From: Ogataea parapolymorpha DL-1
Lineage: Eukaryota; Ascomycota; Pichiomycetes; Pichiales; Pichiaceae
Assembly (NCBI RefSeq): GCF_000187245.1
Contig: NC_027864.1
Location: forward strand, 682,001 to 746,000
Direction: 5' to 3'
Length of the DNA: 64,000 nucleotides
Shown here one piece after another: positions 27,824 to 37,497 of this stretch (positions are counted from its first letter, which is position 1; every line of letters begins with the position of its first letter). The notes beneath the pieces were generated by a model. The model did not search any database. It saw nothing but the letters and a program-made list of their open reading frames with translations, and was not told the origin of the DNA. The position numbers were made by a program, and so were the translations under genes.

Positions 27824-29461
27824 TTATTTATCTAGCCATCTTATCAACGGAACACATGTCGGACGGCCGTGTGCGCAGTGCAATGGGTCCCTACAGAGCG
27901 CCAAGTCGGCCACTAGCCTGCGCTGAGAATCCTTGTCCAGCGTTTTCCCAAACCGAATTGCCTCCCGACACGCCTGAGAACGGATGGTCTCGTGGTACAT
28001 TTCTGGCATCTGGGTAGTGGCGACCCACCAGTCGACGCTCGAGGCGCAGGTGCGTTTGCGTTTCGACGCCAGGTCGTCCAGAAATTGCAACACGCCGGTC
28101 TGCAAAAAAACAGCGTCCTTATCAGCCACCAGAGCCAGGATCTCATGTACCACCACTACTCCGTTCTCCTGGCGGTATTTGATGCCCCACCGACTCAATT
28201 CGGCAGCAAAGCGCGCGAACCGCTCTATCTCGCCTGCATCGACGGTTATCTCAATGCACACCGCAACAGTGTGCGTGCTGGCCGTCCATTGCCGGTACAG
28301 GGCTTCGACACGCACTCTTTCGTCGCACGCATGCTGGTCCAGTGCCACTAGTACGCCGTCGATGCGCACAAGAACAAACTTGCTCTCCACCTGGGCAACC
28401 ACGTGACTGCGCCCGATGGTGGGCCCGTCAAGCACCACGTCACTGGCTGGACTGAAAAAACGCGAGAGCCCCAGGGACGGACGCGCCTTTTTTTGCAAAC
28501 GCACAGCTCTGTCTCTGTCAATCCACCGGCGCGCCACCTCCTCCAACACAGCCTTGATCTTGTCGAACAGCACGGGACTGAACACCTTTTTGCTTGGGCT
28601 CTGCAGCAGGTCCGACTCCTCGAGTGGTGTACGGATGTCAAACACATAGAGTCCCGACCGTGCCCCCAGTTGGAGACTGATTGTCCTCTGCAGGCTTCTG
28701 TTTTCCAGCAGACGGCCGTTGAGAAATAGGAACTGGCACTTTTTCCCGACGTCAGGCCCCAACACGCCGGTGACGCATACATCCTCAAAGCTGGCCTTGA
28801 TAGGCTCCACAGCGTCCCTGAGGCCATACAGCTCCTCCAACAAGCCTACAATCCCTGCCACGCCGCCCTGGTTGGTAACACTAAACACACGCACACCATT
28901 GCGCTCCAAAGTCACCGTGACCCCCGGCCGTGCCACCAACACAGAGAACACCGTTCTACTCAGCTTCGCGGTCATCTCACGCCATTCGGCAGCCAACTGT
29001 CGTTTGCGCACCGGCAGCCGGCCAAACACATCGAACACATGCACCAGCGTCCCGCTGGCCCCGTCGAAAGCGCACTGACGGGGGTTTTCACGCGCGGTTG
29101 TGCCAATATAGTGCATTTTCCATGCACACCCTTCTCTACCACTGACGATCTCTGTTCGCGTGCACAGTCCCATGATGGCGTGCAGCGACTCGCCACGGAA
29201 CCCAAACTTTGATTCCTCCAGGTTCTTGGATGTCCAGTGGCGACGTCCCATGGCTGCGAAGTCGGGTGGACCGATGCCTGAGCCGTTATCAACAACCTCG
29301 ATGTCTAAGCAACCGTGCTCGAACGCGACGCTGATCGTGACATACGAGGCGCCAGAATCAATACTGTTCTCTAGCAGCTCACGGACAACGTCTGTCCCAT
29401 CGACTACGACGATGCCCGAGCGGATGGCGTCAGAAACAGGCCTTATCTTGCCATGGTCCAT
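27824..29461 (-). CDS. MLH3: MutL homologue Mlh3, compact form
   Basis: Mlh3 pairs with Mlh1 as a nicking endonuclease for meiotic crossover resolution and minor mismatch repair. The N-terminal GHKL ATPase is clear: ELLENSIDSGA, EVVDNGSGI and KFGFRGESLHAI. The C-terminal domain has the endonuclease metal motif DQHA-x2-E-x4-E (DQHACDERVRVE, near residue 372) and the family ending CAHGRPTCVPLI. The DQHACDER form and the CAHGRP ending favour Mlh3 over Pms1. At 545 aa it is much shorter than the 715-aa yeast protein: the linker between the ATPase and endonuclease domains is nearly absent. It lies in tandem downstream of CYR1 on the same strand order. Confidence 0.85.
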   Translation of the reverse strand: MDHGKIRPVSDAIRSGIVVVDGTDVVRELLENSIDSGASYVTISVAFEHGCLDIEVVDNGSGIGPPDFAAMGRRHWTSKNLEESKFGFRGESLHAIMGLCTRTEIVSGREGCAWKMHYIGTTARENPRQCAFDGASGTLVHVFDVFGRLPVRKRQLAAEWREMTAKLSRTVFSVLVARPGVTVTLERNGVRVFSVTNQGGVAGIVGLLEELYGLRDAVEPIKASFEDVCVTGVLGPDVGKKCQFLFLNGRLLENRSLQRTISLQLGARSGLYVFDIRTPLEESDLLQSPSKKVFSPVLFDKIKAVLEEVARRWIDRDRAVRLQKKARPSLGLSRFFSPASDVVLDGPTIGRSHVVAQVESKFVLVRIDGVLVALDQHACDERVRVEALYRQWTASTHTVAVCIEITVDAGEIERFARFAAELSRWGIKYRQENGVVVVHEILALVADKDAVFLQTGVLQFLDDLASKRKRTCASSVDWWVATTQMPEMYHETIRSQACREAIRFGKTLDKDSQRRLVADLALCRDPLHCAHGRPTCVPLIRWLDK

Positions 29462-29519
29462 AAAATGCGATAAAAAAAAATTAATTTGCGAATATTTATG
29501 TATTATTTATATTTACAAT

Positions 29520-32500
29520 TTAATTTACAAGCTCTGCGCCGTCCTGCGACAGCTCCTCAGGTAGCTCTTCCATCAGCTGGCTCTTGGCGCGCGCAGCCTC
29601 CTCCGCCTGGTGCACCATCAAGTGCATTGCGCGGTACAGTTCGTCCATCGTGCCCATCAGTAGGCCGTTGGCTTCCTCAGGAGAGGCGCATTTGCGCACC
29701 GTCAAAATGCCAACTGCGTTCTCGATTCTTGTGACGATGTGCTCAATAAACAGTAGCAGATCCATTTCTGCGTTCGCGATCTGATTGATGAATGTTTCCT
29801 CGGCGCTCGACGAGATCAGGTCGGACGGCAAGATCTTCGCCTTGTTGGAGATGAGCTGCGTAGTCGAGCCGGCACAGAAACTGCATATTTTCTCCAACCG
29901 TAACGACAGTTTCCGCAGTCTCCACACGCTCTCGGCGGTCAGACCACCCATCAACAACTTGCCCGCGCGGTTGTCGATCTCGCCATTCGTTCTGGTGAGC
30001 AGCTTCAGTCGCTGTGCGAGATGGGCCGGGAAAATAAGCCATATTTTCTCTGGTGCCTCAAGTCCCTTCAACTTGCGGCTGCCGATCGACTCCTCGACCC
30101 AGCCTATCTGGTCGACCTGGTTCATCTGACTCTCCAAAATCTGGCCCAAGGTTTTTGACCCATAGACCTGGCTGATGTCGCCCGCACCAGATTTGACCTG
30201 CTCGTGCAAGTTGCGCAGTTTTTCAAACTCGTAGTAAAAGTCCGTGCTCATGGCGATCTGTCCGCCGTCAGCAACAGAGCTGACCCGCGAAGCACGGTTA
30301 ACCATTGGCCCGAAATAGTCCATTCTCTTGGTGACAATATCCCGCTCGCAAACGGGACGGCCCCAGTGCACGCCCATTCGCACCGACAGACCACGGAAAA
30401 TAATATTGCCCTCCTCGTCCTTGATCTCGCAACCCTGGTCGGAAGCCAGTATCTCGGCAGGCCAGTCGTCCGTCGTGAGCAGCTGCGACTGCACCGTGAA
30501 ACACCACAGAAGCGCGCTGGATGGCGTCGGGAACGACACCATGAACGCGTCTCCTTCGGTCTTGACCTCGTAGCCACCAATAATCCGCAATTGCCGCCGC
30601 ATAATGGCGTTGTGCACCTTGATTGCCGACCGCATCGCTACTGGATACGTGTCCCATAGCAGCGTCGAGTTCTTGATATCGGTAAACACCATCGCGAGCT
30701 CGCCCGTCGGCGGCTCGATCTCCTCGTCCAGCTTGCGCAGAAGCGAGTCCTCGGGCAACGATCCGCGCTCGTGGTACTTCTGCTTCGTTGTGAACTGCCG
30801 CAGCGATAGCACGACCGCGGTGGCCTTGTCGCTAACGCCATACGAGATCGCAAAGTCCCGCAGCTTCTCGGCCGCGATGCCCGGGTTGCTTTTTTCCTGG
30901 CGCACAATGTCGGCAGCCAGGTCGTACGGCACCTTTTTCCAGATCTCAGACGTCGCGATCGCAATCATCTCCTCGTTCTGTGTCAGCTTGTACTTGGAGA
31001 TACTCGGCACCGCGTTGATGTGCGGGATGAGCTTGAAGTATCCCACCGCACGTGACACATCGCTTACGCCGTCGAGGTAGCCGTCTGTGGTAACAAAGCC
31101 GCCCGATTCTCTGATGCGGGCGTACTCTTCGGGTGCGTACGGCTCGTGCTTGATGGTAAGCACGGAGTATTCGCCATCCGCCTTGGTCAAAATGCCCATG
31201 ATATCGCCAATGTTGGCCACGTACAGCTCGTCGCCACGGATGTAGATAACCGTGGCGCAACACCCTGTGAGGCCGTCCTTTTCCATTGTAAGCTCGTCGG
31301 TGGTGGTGGTGCGGTGGGCGGCGGCTGAGCTGAACGTGGACGACTTGTCCTTGTTGATGAGGATGCTCATTTCAGAGTTCATCGTGAGGAACGCCGCGCG
31401 CAACGCGTCCTCGATCGTCTTGCCCGAGTCCTGGCCCTCGAGTTCCTTGGCCAGATGGATCTCGAACGTTTCCTGGATGATTTTCGAGATTTTGTCGCCG
31501 CTCTCGTCGCTGCAGTTCTTGCCGTCGTAGATCGTAATCAGCTTCTCGTTCGAGTTTCCCCGGAACCGCTCGATCACCACGTCTCTCGTAGTGAGACTCG
31601 ACTTGTTGCCGAGTGTATCGGAAATGCCGTAGCCGTATTTTCCAAGCTGCGACACGGTCGACCGCACACGCACGTCAACGCTCTGGTCAGGCACAAGGTC
31701 CGTAGTGATGGTGACGTCCATCAGTCCCAGCAACTTGAGGTCCTTCAGCACAAGGAAAGAGTCCAAACTGTCCTCCATGCCCTCGCGCTTGTGCAGCGGC
31801 TTGATCTCGAGCCGTTTGTTGCCCGAGAAGTTGAGGTACTTTAGTTTCGGGTTGTAGCTCCAGTTCCAGTCGTACGGTATGTTGCCAATGTTGTACTTGA
31901 GGTTGTTGGATCCGACGTCGAGCGCGGTCATGTTGGTGATTTTCGACAGCTCCGCAGGCAGCGTATGGAATCTGTTGCCGTTGAGATGCAGTGTGTCCAT
32001 CTGGGTGAAGGCCTCAAGGTCGTCGACGGGCAAACTAGATAGATGGTTGCCGCTCAGATACAGTTTTTGCAGTTTGGTAAGGTTGTTCAGATGGCCAGGA
32101 GGAATATCGAACAGTTCGTTGTAGGACAAATTGAGCACCACAAGGTTCTTGAACATCGATACGGTCTGGATGACCGAGTCGGTGAACTTGTTGTCGTTAA
32201 GACTGAGCACTTTGAGTGACTTTTCGAGCCCGACGCTGTCGTAGTTGCTCATCGTCATGGTGGATATTTCTGACGTGCGCCGTTTAGTGCTTGGCGCGAC
32301 AATCGACGACTGGTGGTTGCGTGCGCGCTGTGTTGCCGTGCGGCCCAACGACGAAAAGCCCGTGAACGGCACAAACTGCTCGGGCGGGTCTGGGAAGAAC
32401 TCCAGCAGGTTGGACGAGATGTTGAAGTACTCAAGCGACGAGAGGTTCCAGATCTCGGGCGTGAGGAAGCTGATGTTGTTGAGGTGCAAGTCGAGGTAGC

Positions 32501-34910
32501 GAAGTCTCGTCAGCGAGCCAATTGCGCTGGGTAGCGAGGTGAGGTTATTACGGAACACTGACAGATGTGTCAGGTTCTTCATCTTGTAGATATCGTCGGG
32601 CAACGAGACCAAGTGGTTGTAGTCCATTGTGAGCTTCTCAATGGCAGGCAGCATCGACACAAACGAGCACGACGTGAGCTTGTCTTTGGAGAAGTCCACA
32701 ATCTTGAGTTTGGTCATCACCTGGTCGAACTTGACGAGCGTGACCGGGTTGATATTGAGCTCGACCTCAAACAAGTTGGCTGCGCTGCTCTTGAACACCG
32801 AGATGTTGTTTCCTGTTGCGCGGATCACCTCGAGAGCGGGCAAGTTTTTCAGCGCGTCGATCGAGTCGAATTTGTTGAACCGGATGTCGATCTTAATCAG
32901 CGTCTTGAGCTGCCGGAAAAACGACGGCAGGTCCCTGGACAGTCTGTTGGCCGCCAGTTGCAACACCTCCAGGTTCACTAGGTTCGACACCGAGTCTGGT
33001 ATCTCGGAAATGCTGTTATACGAAAGATCAAGCCGTTTTAGGCCGGCAATCTTGGTAAGCGGCTCGGGGATGTTCTTGAGTCTGTTCGATGAGAGATTCA
33101 AGCTCTGCAGGCTCTGTAACTCGGCGAACGACGCAGGCAGCGTCGAAATGCGGTTGCATGCCAGGTTCAGCGTCGTTAGAGTCGTCATTTTCGAGATCTC
33201 AGGCGGAATCAGCTTGATATAGTTCACCTCTAGGTTCAGCTCCTGCAGCCGCGGCGCGTACACGACGGGTGTCGGGAACTTAGGGTTGCCGCTGCGTGTA
33301 AAGCTCAGATTGAGCAGGTTGCGGCAGTCGTGCATGAACTCCTTGGTGAATTCGAACGACGGGTTTTGCGACACGTCCAGACTGACGATCGGCTCTGCGT
33401 ACAAAAAGTTCGGAATATCCTGCAAATTCCAGTTGTTGAGATTGACGTTCTGCGGGTTGATCATGCGGCGGCGCTCGTTGCTGATTAGCTCGACTCCGCG
33501 GTCCTGCACCACGAATTTGAACAGGAAGCTCAGATCGGTGCGCTCGATATAGTCGAGGTTGTCGCGCTGCGTGTAGCCGTACAGAAACAGCATTGTGCGC
33601 TGGATCTTCAGCGGCCTTTCGTCCAGCGACAGCGTCCGGATCAGCCCGCCACACTTGAGCACAATAATGTGGTCTTCGTCGTTCTTCAAAAACCGCTTGC
33701 GGTGCAGCGAGTCCAGAACATCCTTGCACGTGGTATCCAAAGTGCAAGGCAGCACAGAGCTCTTGTCGCCGATGAATATCCGCACCGACGACCGCGCAGC
33801 GCCCTTGAGTTCCTTCGCGTGGTATACACGCCCGCTGTCCTCGGTGATCGTGCTCTTGCTGTCGCGTTTTTCCCTGTGCCCGTCCAGATGGTTGTCACTC
33901 TTGGGGCTCGAGGTCGACGGCGATGTTATGGCCGAGGCCTTGCGCGGCGGCACCAGCGACCGGCCTGACGACGCCGTCGACGACTCGGACGACGACATAG
34001 AGCTCGTGCGCTCCTGGATGCCCGGGTAGTGCGTGAGCGGGTCTGAGTTTTCACGCGTGTTTTTCACCTTCCAGCTCTCGGGCGGGCGCCACTCGGTGCG
34101 TTCTAGCGGTGGCTGCGGGATCATGCTGACCGTCGAGCCCATGCGCGACAGCCGGGAGTTCGAGAGTCTCGTAATATCTGCCATCTGCTCGTTATCGGTG
34201 TCGAGGTCGAGATTGAACGGGCTGGCCTTTTTGTCGGAGCTGCCGAACGGCAGGGCCTGCGAGATCGGGTTTTTGAGTCGCGACGAGAACGACACAGACT
34301 CGCGCGGTGACCCGCCCTTCTCGGAGTCCGTGGACGCCGTGCGCGAGCTCAGTGACTGGTCGGACCGCCGCGAGAACCGAGACGAGTGCGAGCTGCCCTG
34401 GCGCCGCGCCTTGGGATCCGAGTCACGCCGCGAGGGCAGGAACTTGTTGAAGAAAGAGGTCCCGCGACGGCTCTTCTTGGGCTTGATCGGCGTCATCAGC
34501 GGCGGCACAGGCTTCTCGCTTCCGTCGCGCCGACCATGGAAACCTTTGTACGAAGGAGGAACGCCTATGTCGCCCTGGCTGCTGGACGGACGCCGTGAGC
34601 CATTGTCGCTGAGCTCGTGCACGGATGAAGTGTGCGAGGTGCGCTGGGCGTCCTGGTTCAGCGCCAGCGACGAGCTCGACGGCGAAACGGGGTTCACCGA
34701 AGGGAACCGGGACGAGCGTCGGGAGGTGGTGGGCGATGCGAGTGGACTGGACTCCTGTGATTTGTTCTTGCGCTGCGCAGACGACGTCAATGCCTCGGAT
34801 GCACCAAAACTCTCGGCCGTGTACTTGGAGTTGAACTGCGGAATCGAATGATTCGTGGGAAACTCGCTATCGTGCTCCAGAATCTGTTGTTTGTTCGCTA
34901 TTCCTGTCAT
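29520..34910 (-). CDS. CYR1: Adenylate cyclase Cyr1
   Basis: Cyr1 makes cAMP for protein kinase A under Ras and Srv2/CAP control. The ATG at 34910 (MTGIANKQQIL) is used; extension to 35021 would require GTG. The 1796 residues comprise a long Ser/Arg-rich N terminus, a Ras-associating domain (about 370-460, SVRIFIGDKSSVL), roughly twenty leucine-rich repeats (about 540-1060), a PP2C-like domain (about 1075-1385), and the class III cyclase domain (about 1400-1600). The latter holds both metal-binding Asp residues (FTDIKNST and EGDAFMVSF). The end, rich in hydrophobic helices, corresponds to the CAP-binding region. It is divergent from LST4 across 320 bp with two CACGTG boxes. Confidence 0.96.
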   Translation of the reverse strand: MTGIANKQQILEHDSEFPTNHSIPQFNSKYTAESFGASEALTSSAQRKNKSQESSPLASPTTSRRSSRFPSVNPVSPSSSSLALNQDAQRTSHTSSVHELSDNGSRRPSSSQGDIGVPPSYKGFHGRRDGSEKPVPPLMTPIKPKKSRRGTSFFNKFLPSRRDSDPKARRQGSSHSSRFSRRSDQSLSSRTASTDSEKGGSPRESVSFSSRLKNPISQALPFGSSDKKASPFNLDLDTDNEQMADITRLSNSRLSRMGSTVSMIPQPPLERTEWRPPESWKVKNTRENSDPLTHYPGIQERTSSMSSSESSTASSGRSLVPPRKASAITSPSTSSPKSDNHLDGHREKRDSKSTITEDSGRVYHAKELKGAARSSVRIFIGDKSSVLPCTLDTTCKDVLDSLHRKRFLKNDEDHIIVLKCGGLIRTLSLDERPLKIQRTMLFLYGYTQRDNLDYIERTDLSFLFKFVVQDRGVELISNERRRMINPQNVNLNNWNLQDIPNFLYAEPIVSLDVSQNPSFEFTKEFMHDCRNLLNLSFTRSGNPKFPTPVVYAPRLQELNLEVNYIKLIPPEISKMTTLTTLNLACNRISTLPASFAELQSLQSLNLSSNRLKNIPEPLTKIAGLKRLDLSYNSISEIPDSVSNLVNLEVLQLAANRLSRDLPSFFRQLKTLIKIDIRFNKFDSIDALKNLPALEVIRATGNNISVFKSSAANLFEVELNINPVTLVKFDQVMTKLKIVDFSKDKLTSCSFVSMLPAIEKLTMDYNHLVSLPDDIYKMKNLTHLSVFRNNLTSLPSAIGSLTRLRYLDLHLNNISFLTPEIWNLSSLEYFNISSNLLEFFPDPPEQFVPFTGFSSLGRTATQRARNHQSSIVAPSTKRRTSEISTMTMSNYDSVGLEKSLKVLSLNDNKFTDSVIQTVSMFKNLVVLNLSYNELFDIPPGHLNNLTKLQKLYLSGNHLSSLPVDDLEAFTQMDTLHLNGNRFHTLPAELSKITNMTALDVGSNNLKYNIGNIPYDWNWSYNPKLKYLNFSGNKRLEIKPLHKREGMEDSLDSFLVLKDLKLLGLMDVTITTDLVPDQSVDVRVRSTVSQLGKYGYGISDTLGNKSSLTTRDVVIERFRGNSNEKLITIYDGKNCSDESGDKISKIIQETFEIHLAKELEGQDSGKTIEDALRAAFLTMNSEMSILINKDKSSTFSSAAAHRTTTTDELTMEKDGLTGCCATVIYIRGDELYVANIGDIMGILTKADGEYSVLTIKHEPYAPEEYARIRESGGFVTTDGYLDGVSDVSRAVGYFKLIPHINAVPSISKYKLTQNEEMIAIATSEIWKKVPYDLAADIVRQEKSNPGIAAEKLRDFAISYGVSDKATAVVLSLRQFTTKQKYHERGSLPEDSLLRKLDEEIEPPTGELAMVFTDIKNSTLLWDTYPVAMRSAIKVHNAIMRRQLRIIGGYEVKTEGDAFMVSFPTPSSALLWCFTVQSQLLTTDDWPAEILASDQGCEIKDEEGNIIFRGLSVRMGVHWGRPVCERDIVTKRMDYFGPMVNRASRVSSVADGGQIAMSTDFYYEFEKLRNLHEQVKSGAGDISQVYGSKTLGQILESQMNQVDQIGWVEESIGSRKLKGLEAPEKIWLIFPAHLAQRLKLLTRTNGEIDNRAGKLLMGGLTAESVWRLRKLSLRLEKICSFCAGSTTQLISNKAKILPSDLISSSAEETFINQIANAEMDLLLFIEHIVTRIENAVGILTVRKCASPEEANGLLMGTMDELYRAMHLMVHQAEEAARAKSQLMEELPEELSQDGAELVN

Positions 34911-35230
34911 TCTGCGAGGAGACGTTGCATAGGACAAGCAAAGACTAATGGTGTGTGGCGGTAGAAAGGTAGGCGGCGAGGGAACGGCGGCAAAAAATGC
35001 AGTGGCTGCTGAAACTCGCACCAGACTATTTTATCTACCTATTTTTCGAATGAGACAGCAATTTTTCCGCTGATTTTTGTGTCTGATCAGAGGAGGAATA
35101 GCACGTGACCTTTATCACGTGTACCTCTTTTTTTTCATATTCCCCCTACACTTTTCCCTCGCACCTTCGCTTATCGAAAAAAAATAAGTCTCCAAGGTAA
35201 ATACCCCAGGCGTGTGGCCATGTATCGCAA
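34911..35230. other. CYR1-LST4 divergent intergenic region
   Basis: A 320-bp region between two start codons. It contains a T-rich stretch near 35130-35180 and the paired CACGTG boxes listed separately. No ORF or RNA gene is visible. Confidence 0.7.
35102..35121. promoter_or_regulatory. Two CACGTG E-boxes, 14 bp apart
   Basis: CACGTG at 35102-35107 (in context CACGTGAC) and at 35116-35121 (in context ATCACGTG) face each other as an inverted pair. Both fit the RTCACRTG consensus of Cbf1-type bHLH factors when read on the appropriate strand. Confidence 0.55.
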
Positions 35231-37486
35231 ATGCTAGGAAACTTGCTGAGAAAAAAAGAGTTTTGCCAGCAGGAACCTACTCTCGACCCACAGGTGCCGC
35301 CGCCCGCGTACGCCGCCAGTGACGCCCACTACAACGGGTCCCAGCTCTATGGCCCTGGCAACACTGTCCCCGTTGCCACTTTCCGGCTCTCGGACAAGTC
35401 GAGTCTTTGTCGACTTGTGGTGGTACAGGACTCTGGGATTCGGTCGAAACAGACGTTGTTCGACTCGGCGCTCAGCCTGCGACCCGGCGTCTCCGAGGCG
35501 TCCAGTCCGGCGTACTTGAACAAGTCGTTTCATCACCCGACCAGCGAGCTTTCGGCGCTCATGTTTGGCTACTACGGCATTCTGCTGAACGAGACCATCT
35601 CTACGACCAAGCTGCACTACCTGCCACCGCTCGCGGCGATGCCTGCGTCGATGCTGGTCACGCGGCTATTTTCCGTGAACAGCAGCTTCAGGCTGTGCGA
35701 GAGCGGCCACGGTGACCCGGACTGGGCTCCTAAGCCCTGTGTGTACTCGCGGGGTGCCCCCGTGTGCGACGAGGCGCCCACAAGAATGGGGTTCGGCCTG
35801 ATTGTGCCGATAGGCAAGGACCAGAATGCCCATGAAATCCTGACAAACCATTGGCCAGAAATCGCAGGACACTTGGAATCCACGCAAAAACTCATTGTGG
35901 CCAAACTTCGCACGCTCGCGTCGCTTGGTCGACCGTGTGCAGGGCCTAAACCCTCGTTCCCCGCGGGCTGCCTCCAAAAAGAGCCCGATCTCGTGCACAG
36001 CCTGCATCTTTTTGTGCGGTCACTGGTTTTCCTCATCGAGACACCACGGCTGTACGTCCCGCTAAAACATAACGACTCGACGCTGTGCCGGTGGGCCGCC
36101 GCTGTAGCGACGTGGCTGGAGCTCAAGGATGGCCGCCACCCGTCGCTGGCGCTGCTACCGGCGCCGATCCAGGAATCTCAGTCAACGTCGCCCAGCCACA
36201 CATGCTCGCCCGTTGTCGGACTCAAGTTTCTAGCTACGCTGCTCACGCTCATTTTGCCGCATCGCCGTGAAATCATCGACGGCCCGCTCAATTACCGTAC
36301 ACGTCGTTCCGTGCGCGTTGTGCTTGTCACGGGCAACCCGGTCGTTTCGCAGAAACTTGTATTAATTCTTGCGGGCATCTTTGGCTACGACCGTTTTACA
36401 TTCTCCAAAAAGCTCGAAAAGGACGACGACACAGACACCGATTCGGGGCACAGCCCGACTGCGTCGAAACCGATCCCGATCCAGCGCACCGCGTACCAAG
36501 ACGACTCGAGTTCTGAGTCGATGTCGCCCGAAATGACATTCAGCTCCGGCTCCACTAAGGGCTGGGAGATCCCGTCCAAGGCGACACCTATCATCTCAAA
36601 CTCACCGAAATTCACCGAGTTCGCAAAGCCCGAGCGCCAGCCTATGTCGCAGGTCAGACGAGCGTCCTCGTACGCCTCTCTCCAGAACCTGTCGACGTCG
36701 TACGGGTCGCAGTCGACGACAATGTCGTCGTCGTGGCGCAATAGACTCCACTTCGGCTCGTTCATGGAGCGCTGGCGGTCCGGTCTCGGCGAGAGCGTGG
36801 AAGTGACACCGCCGGCCGTCGCAGAGTACGACGAGTACCCGTGGAAATCTGTGTCCTCAGGCGGAGGCAACCTGTCGAGATTGGCACGTGACCTCGGGTC
36901 TCTTGATCTGGACAAGGAGAAAGCTGTGGTTCGCACCACGTACGAGATCCCCAGTGTGGGCGAGCGTGTCAATCTGGCGCAGCTCGTGATGGCGGCCGAC
37001 GTGGACTTTGAGGCTATAGACTTGGCGGGCGGCGCGAAAGTGCTCGACATTGCGCCGCTAGCCTTGAAAATACCCCGTCCCCAGGTGCTGCCGCTGATGA
37101 CCGGTTTCATCGACCAGTACCGGCCCGAGTTCTCTCTTCAGGCATGTCCTGTGCACTACAATCTGGAGGGTCAGATCGGCGAGTCGATGCGCGACGACTG
37201 CGCCCGTTTGGGCCCTACAGCCACTAGCAGGACGTTTGTGATTAATTTGAAGCAGCGCGAGGTGAAGCTGATGGAGATGCAGTACTGTGCAGAGACCGAG
37301 ACGGCAGAAACAAACTGCCGTCCCACAGTCACGCGGCTCTTTGCACCTTACAAACGCGATCTCTCTGAGAAGCTTGCACACGATGTGGAGCAGTGTGACG
37401 CGGTGCTGAACCAGATCCTTCACCTAATCAAAAATCGCAACGAAAACGACAAGATCCGCGCGCTGATCGAGCAATTGATACATTAA
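35231..37486 (+). CDS. LST4: Lst4, folliculin-interacting-protein homologue
   Basis: Lst4 with Lst7 forms the yeast folliculin-FNIP complex, a GAP for Gtr2 that signals amino acids to TORC1 at the vacuole. The 751-aa protein begins MLGNLLRKK at an ATG and has an N-terminal longin-type segment (FGLIVPIGKDQNAHEILTNH, near residue 200), typical of FNIP proteins. A GWEIPSKATP motif (near residue 435) resembles the conserved GW(E/D)xPS element of Lst4/FNIP. The C-terminal DENN-like part holds PRPQVLPLMTGFIDQY. Extended Ser-rich loops between these segments are usual in the family. It converges with GUF1 with 11 bp between stops. Confidence 0.78.
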   Translation: MLGNLLRKKEFCQQEPTLDPQVPPPAYAASDAHYNGSQLYGPGNTVPVATFRLSDKSSLCRLVVVQDSGIRSKQTLFDSALSLRPGVSEASSPAYLNKSFHHPTSELSALMFGYYGILLNETISTTKLHYLPPLAAMPASMLVTRLFSVNSSFRLCESGHGDPDWAPKPCVYSRGAPVCDEAPTRMGFGLIVPIGKDQNAHEILTNHWPEIAGHLESTQKLIVAKLRTLASLGRPCAGPKPSFPAGCLQKEPDLVHSLHLFVRSLVFLIETPRLYVPLKHNDSTLCRWAAAVATWLELKDGRHPSLALLPAPIQESQSTSPSHTCSPVVGLKFLATLLTLILPHRREIIDGPLNYRTRRSVRVVLVTGNPVVSQKLVLILAGIFGYDRFTFSKKLEKDDDTDTDSGHSPTASKPIPIQRTAYQDDSSSESMSPEMTFSSGSTKGWEIPSKATPIISNSPKFTEFAKPERQPMSQVRRASSYASLQNLSTSYGSQSTTMSSSWRNRLHFGSFMERWRSGLGESVEVTPPAVAEYDEYPWKSVSSGGGNLSRLARDLGSLDLDKEKAVVRTTYEIPSVGERVNLAQLVMAADVDFEAIDLAGGAKVLDIAPLALKIPRPQVLPLMTGFIDQYRPEFSLQACPVHYNLEGQIGESMRDDCARLGPTATSRTFVINLKQREVKLMEMQYCAETETAETNCRPTVTRLFAPYKRDLSEKLAHDVEQCDAVLNQILHLIKNRNENDKIRALIEQLIH

Positions 37487-37497
37487 TACTATTTACA

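Noticed and set aside
34911..35021. N-terminal extension of CYR1 from 35021
   Set aside because: It begins with GTG, not ATG, and encodes a low-complexity stretch inside the promoter.
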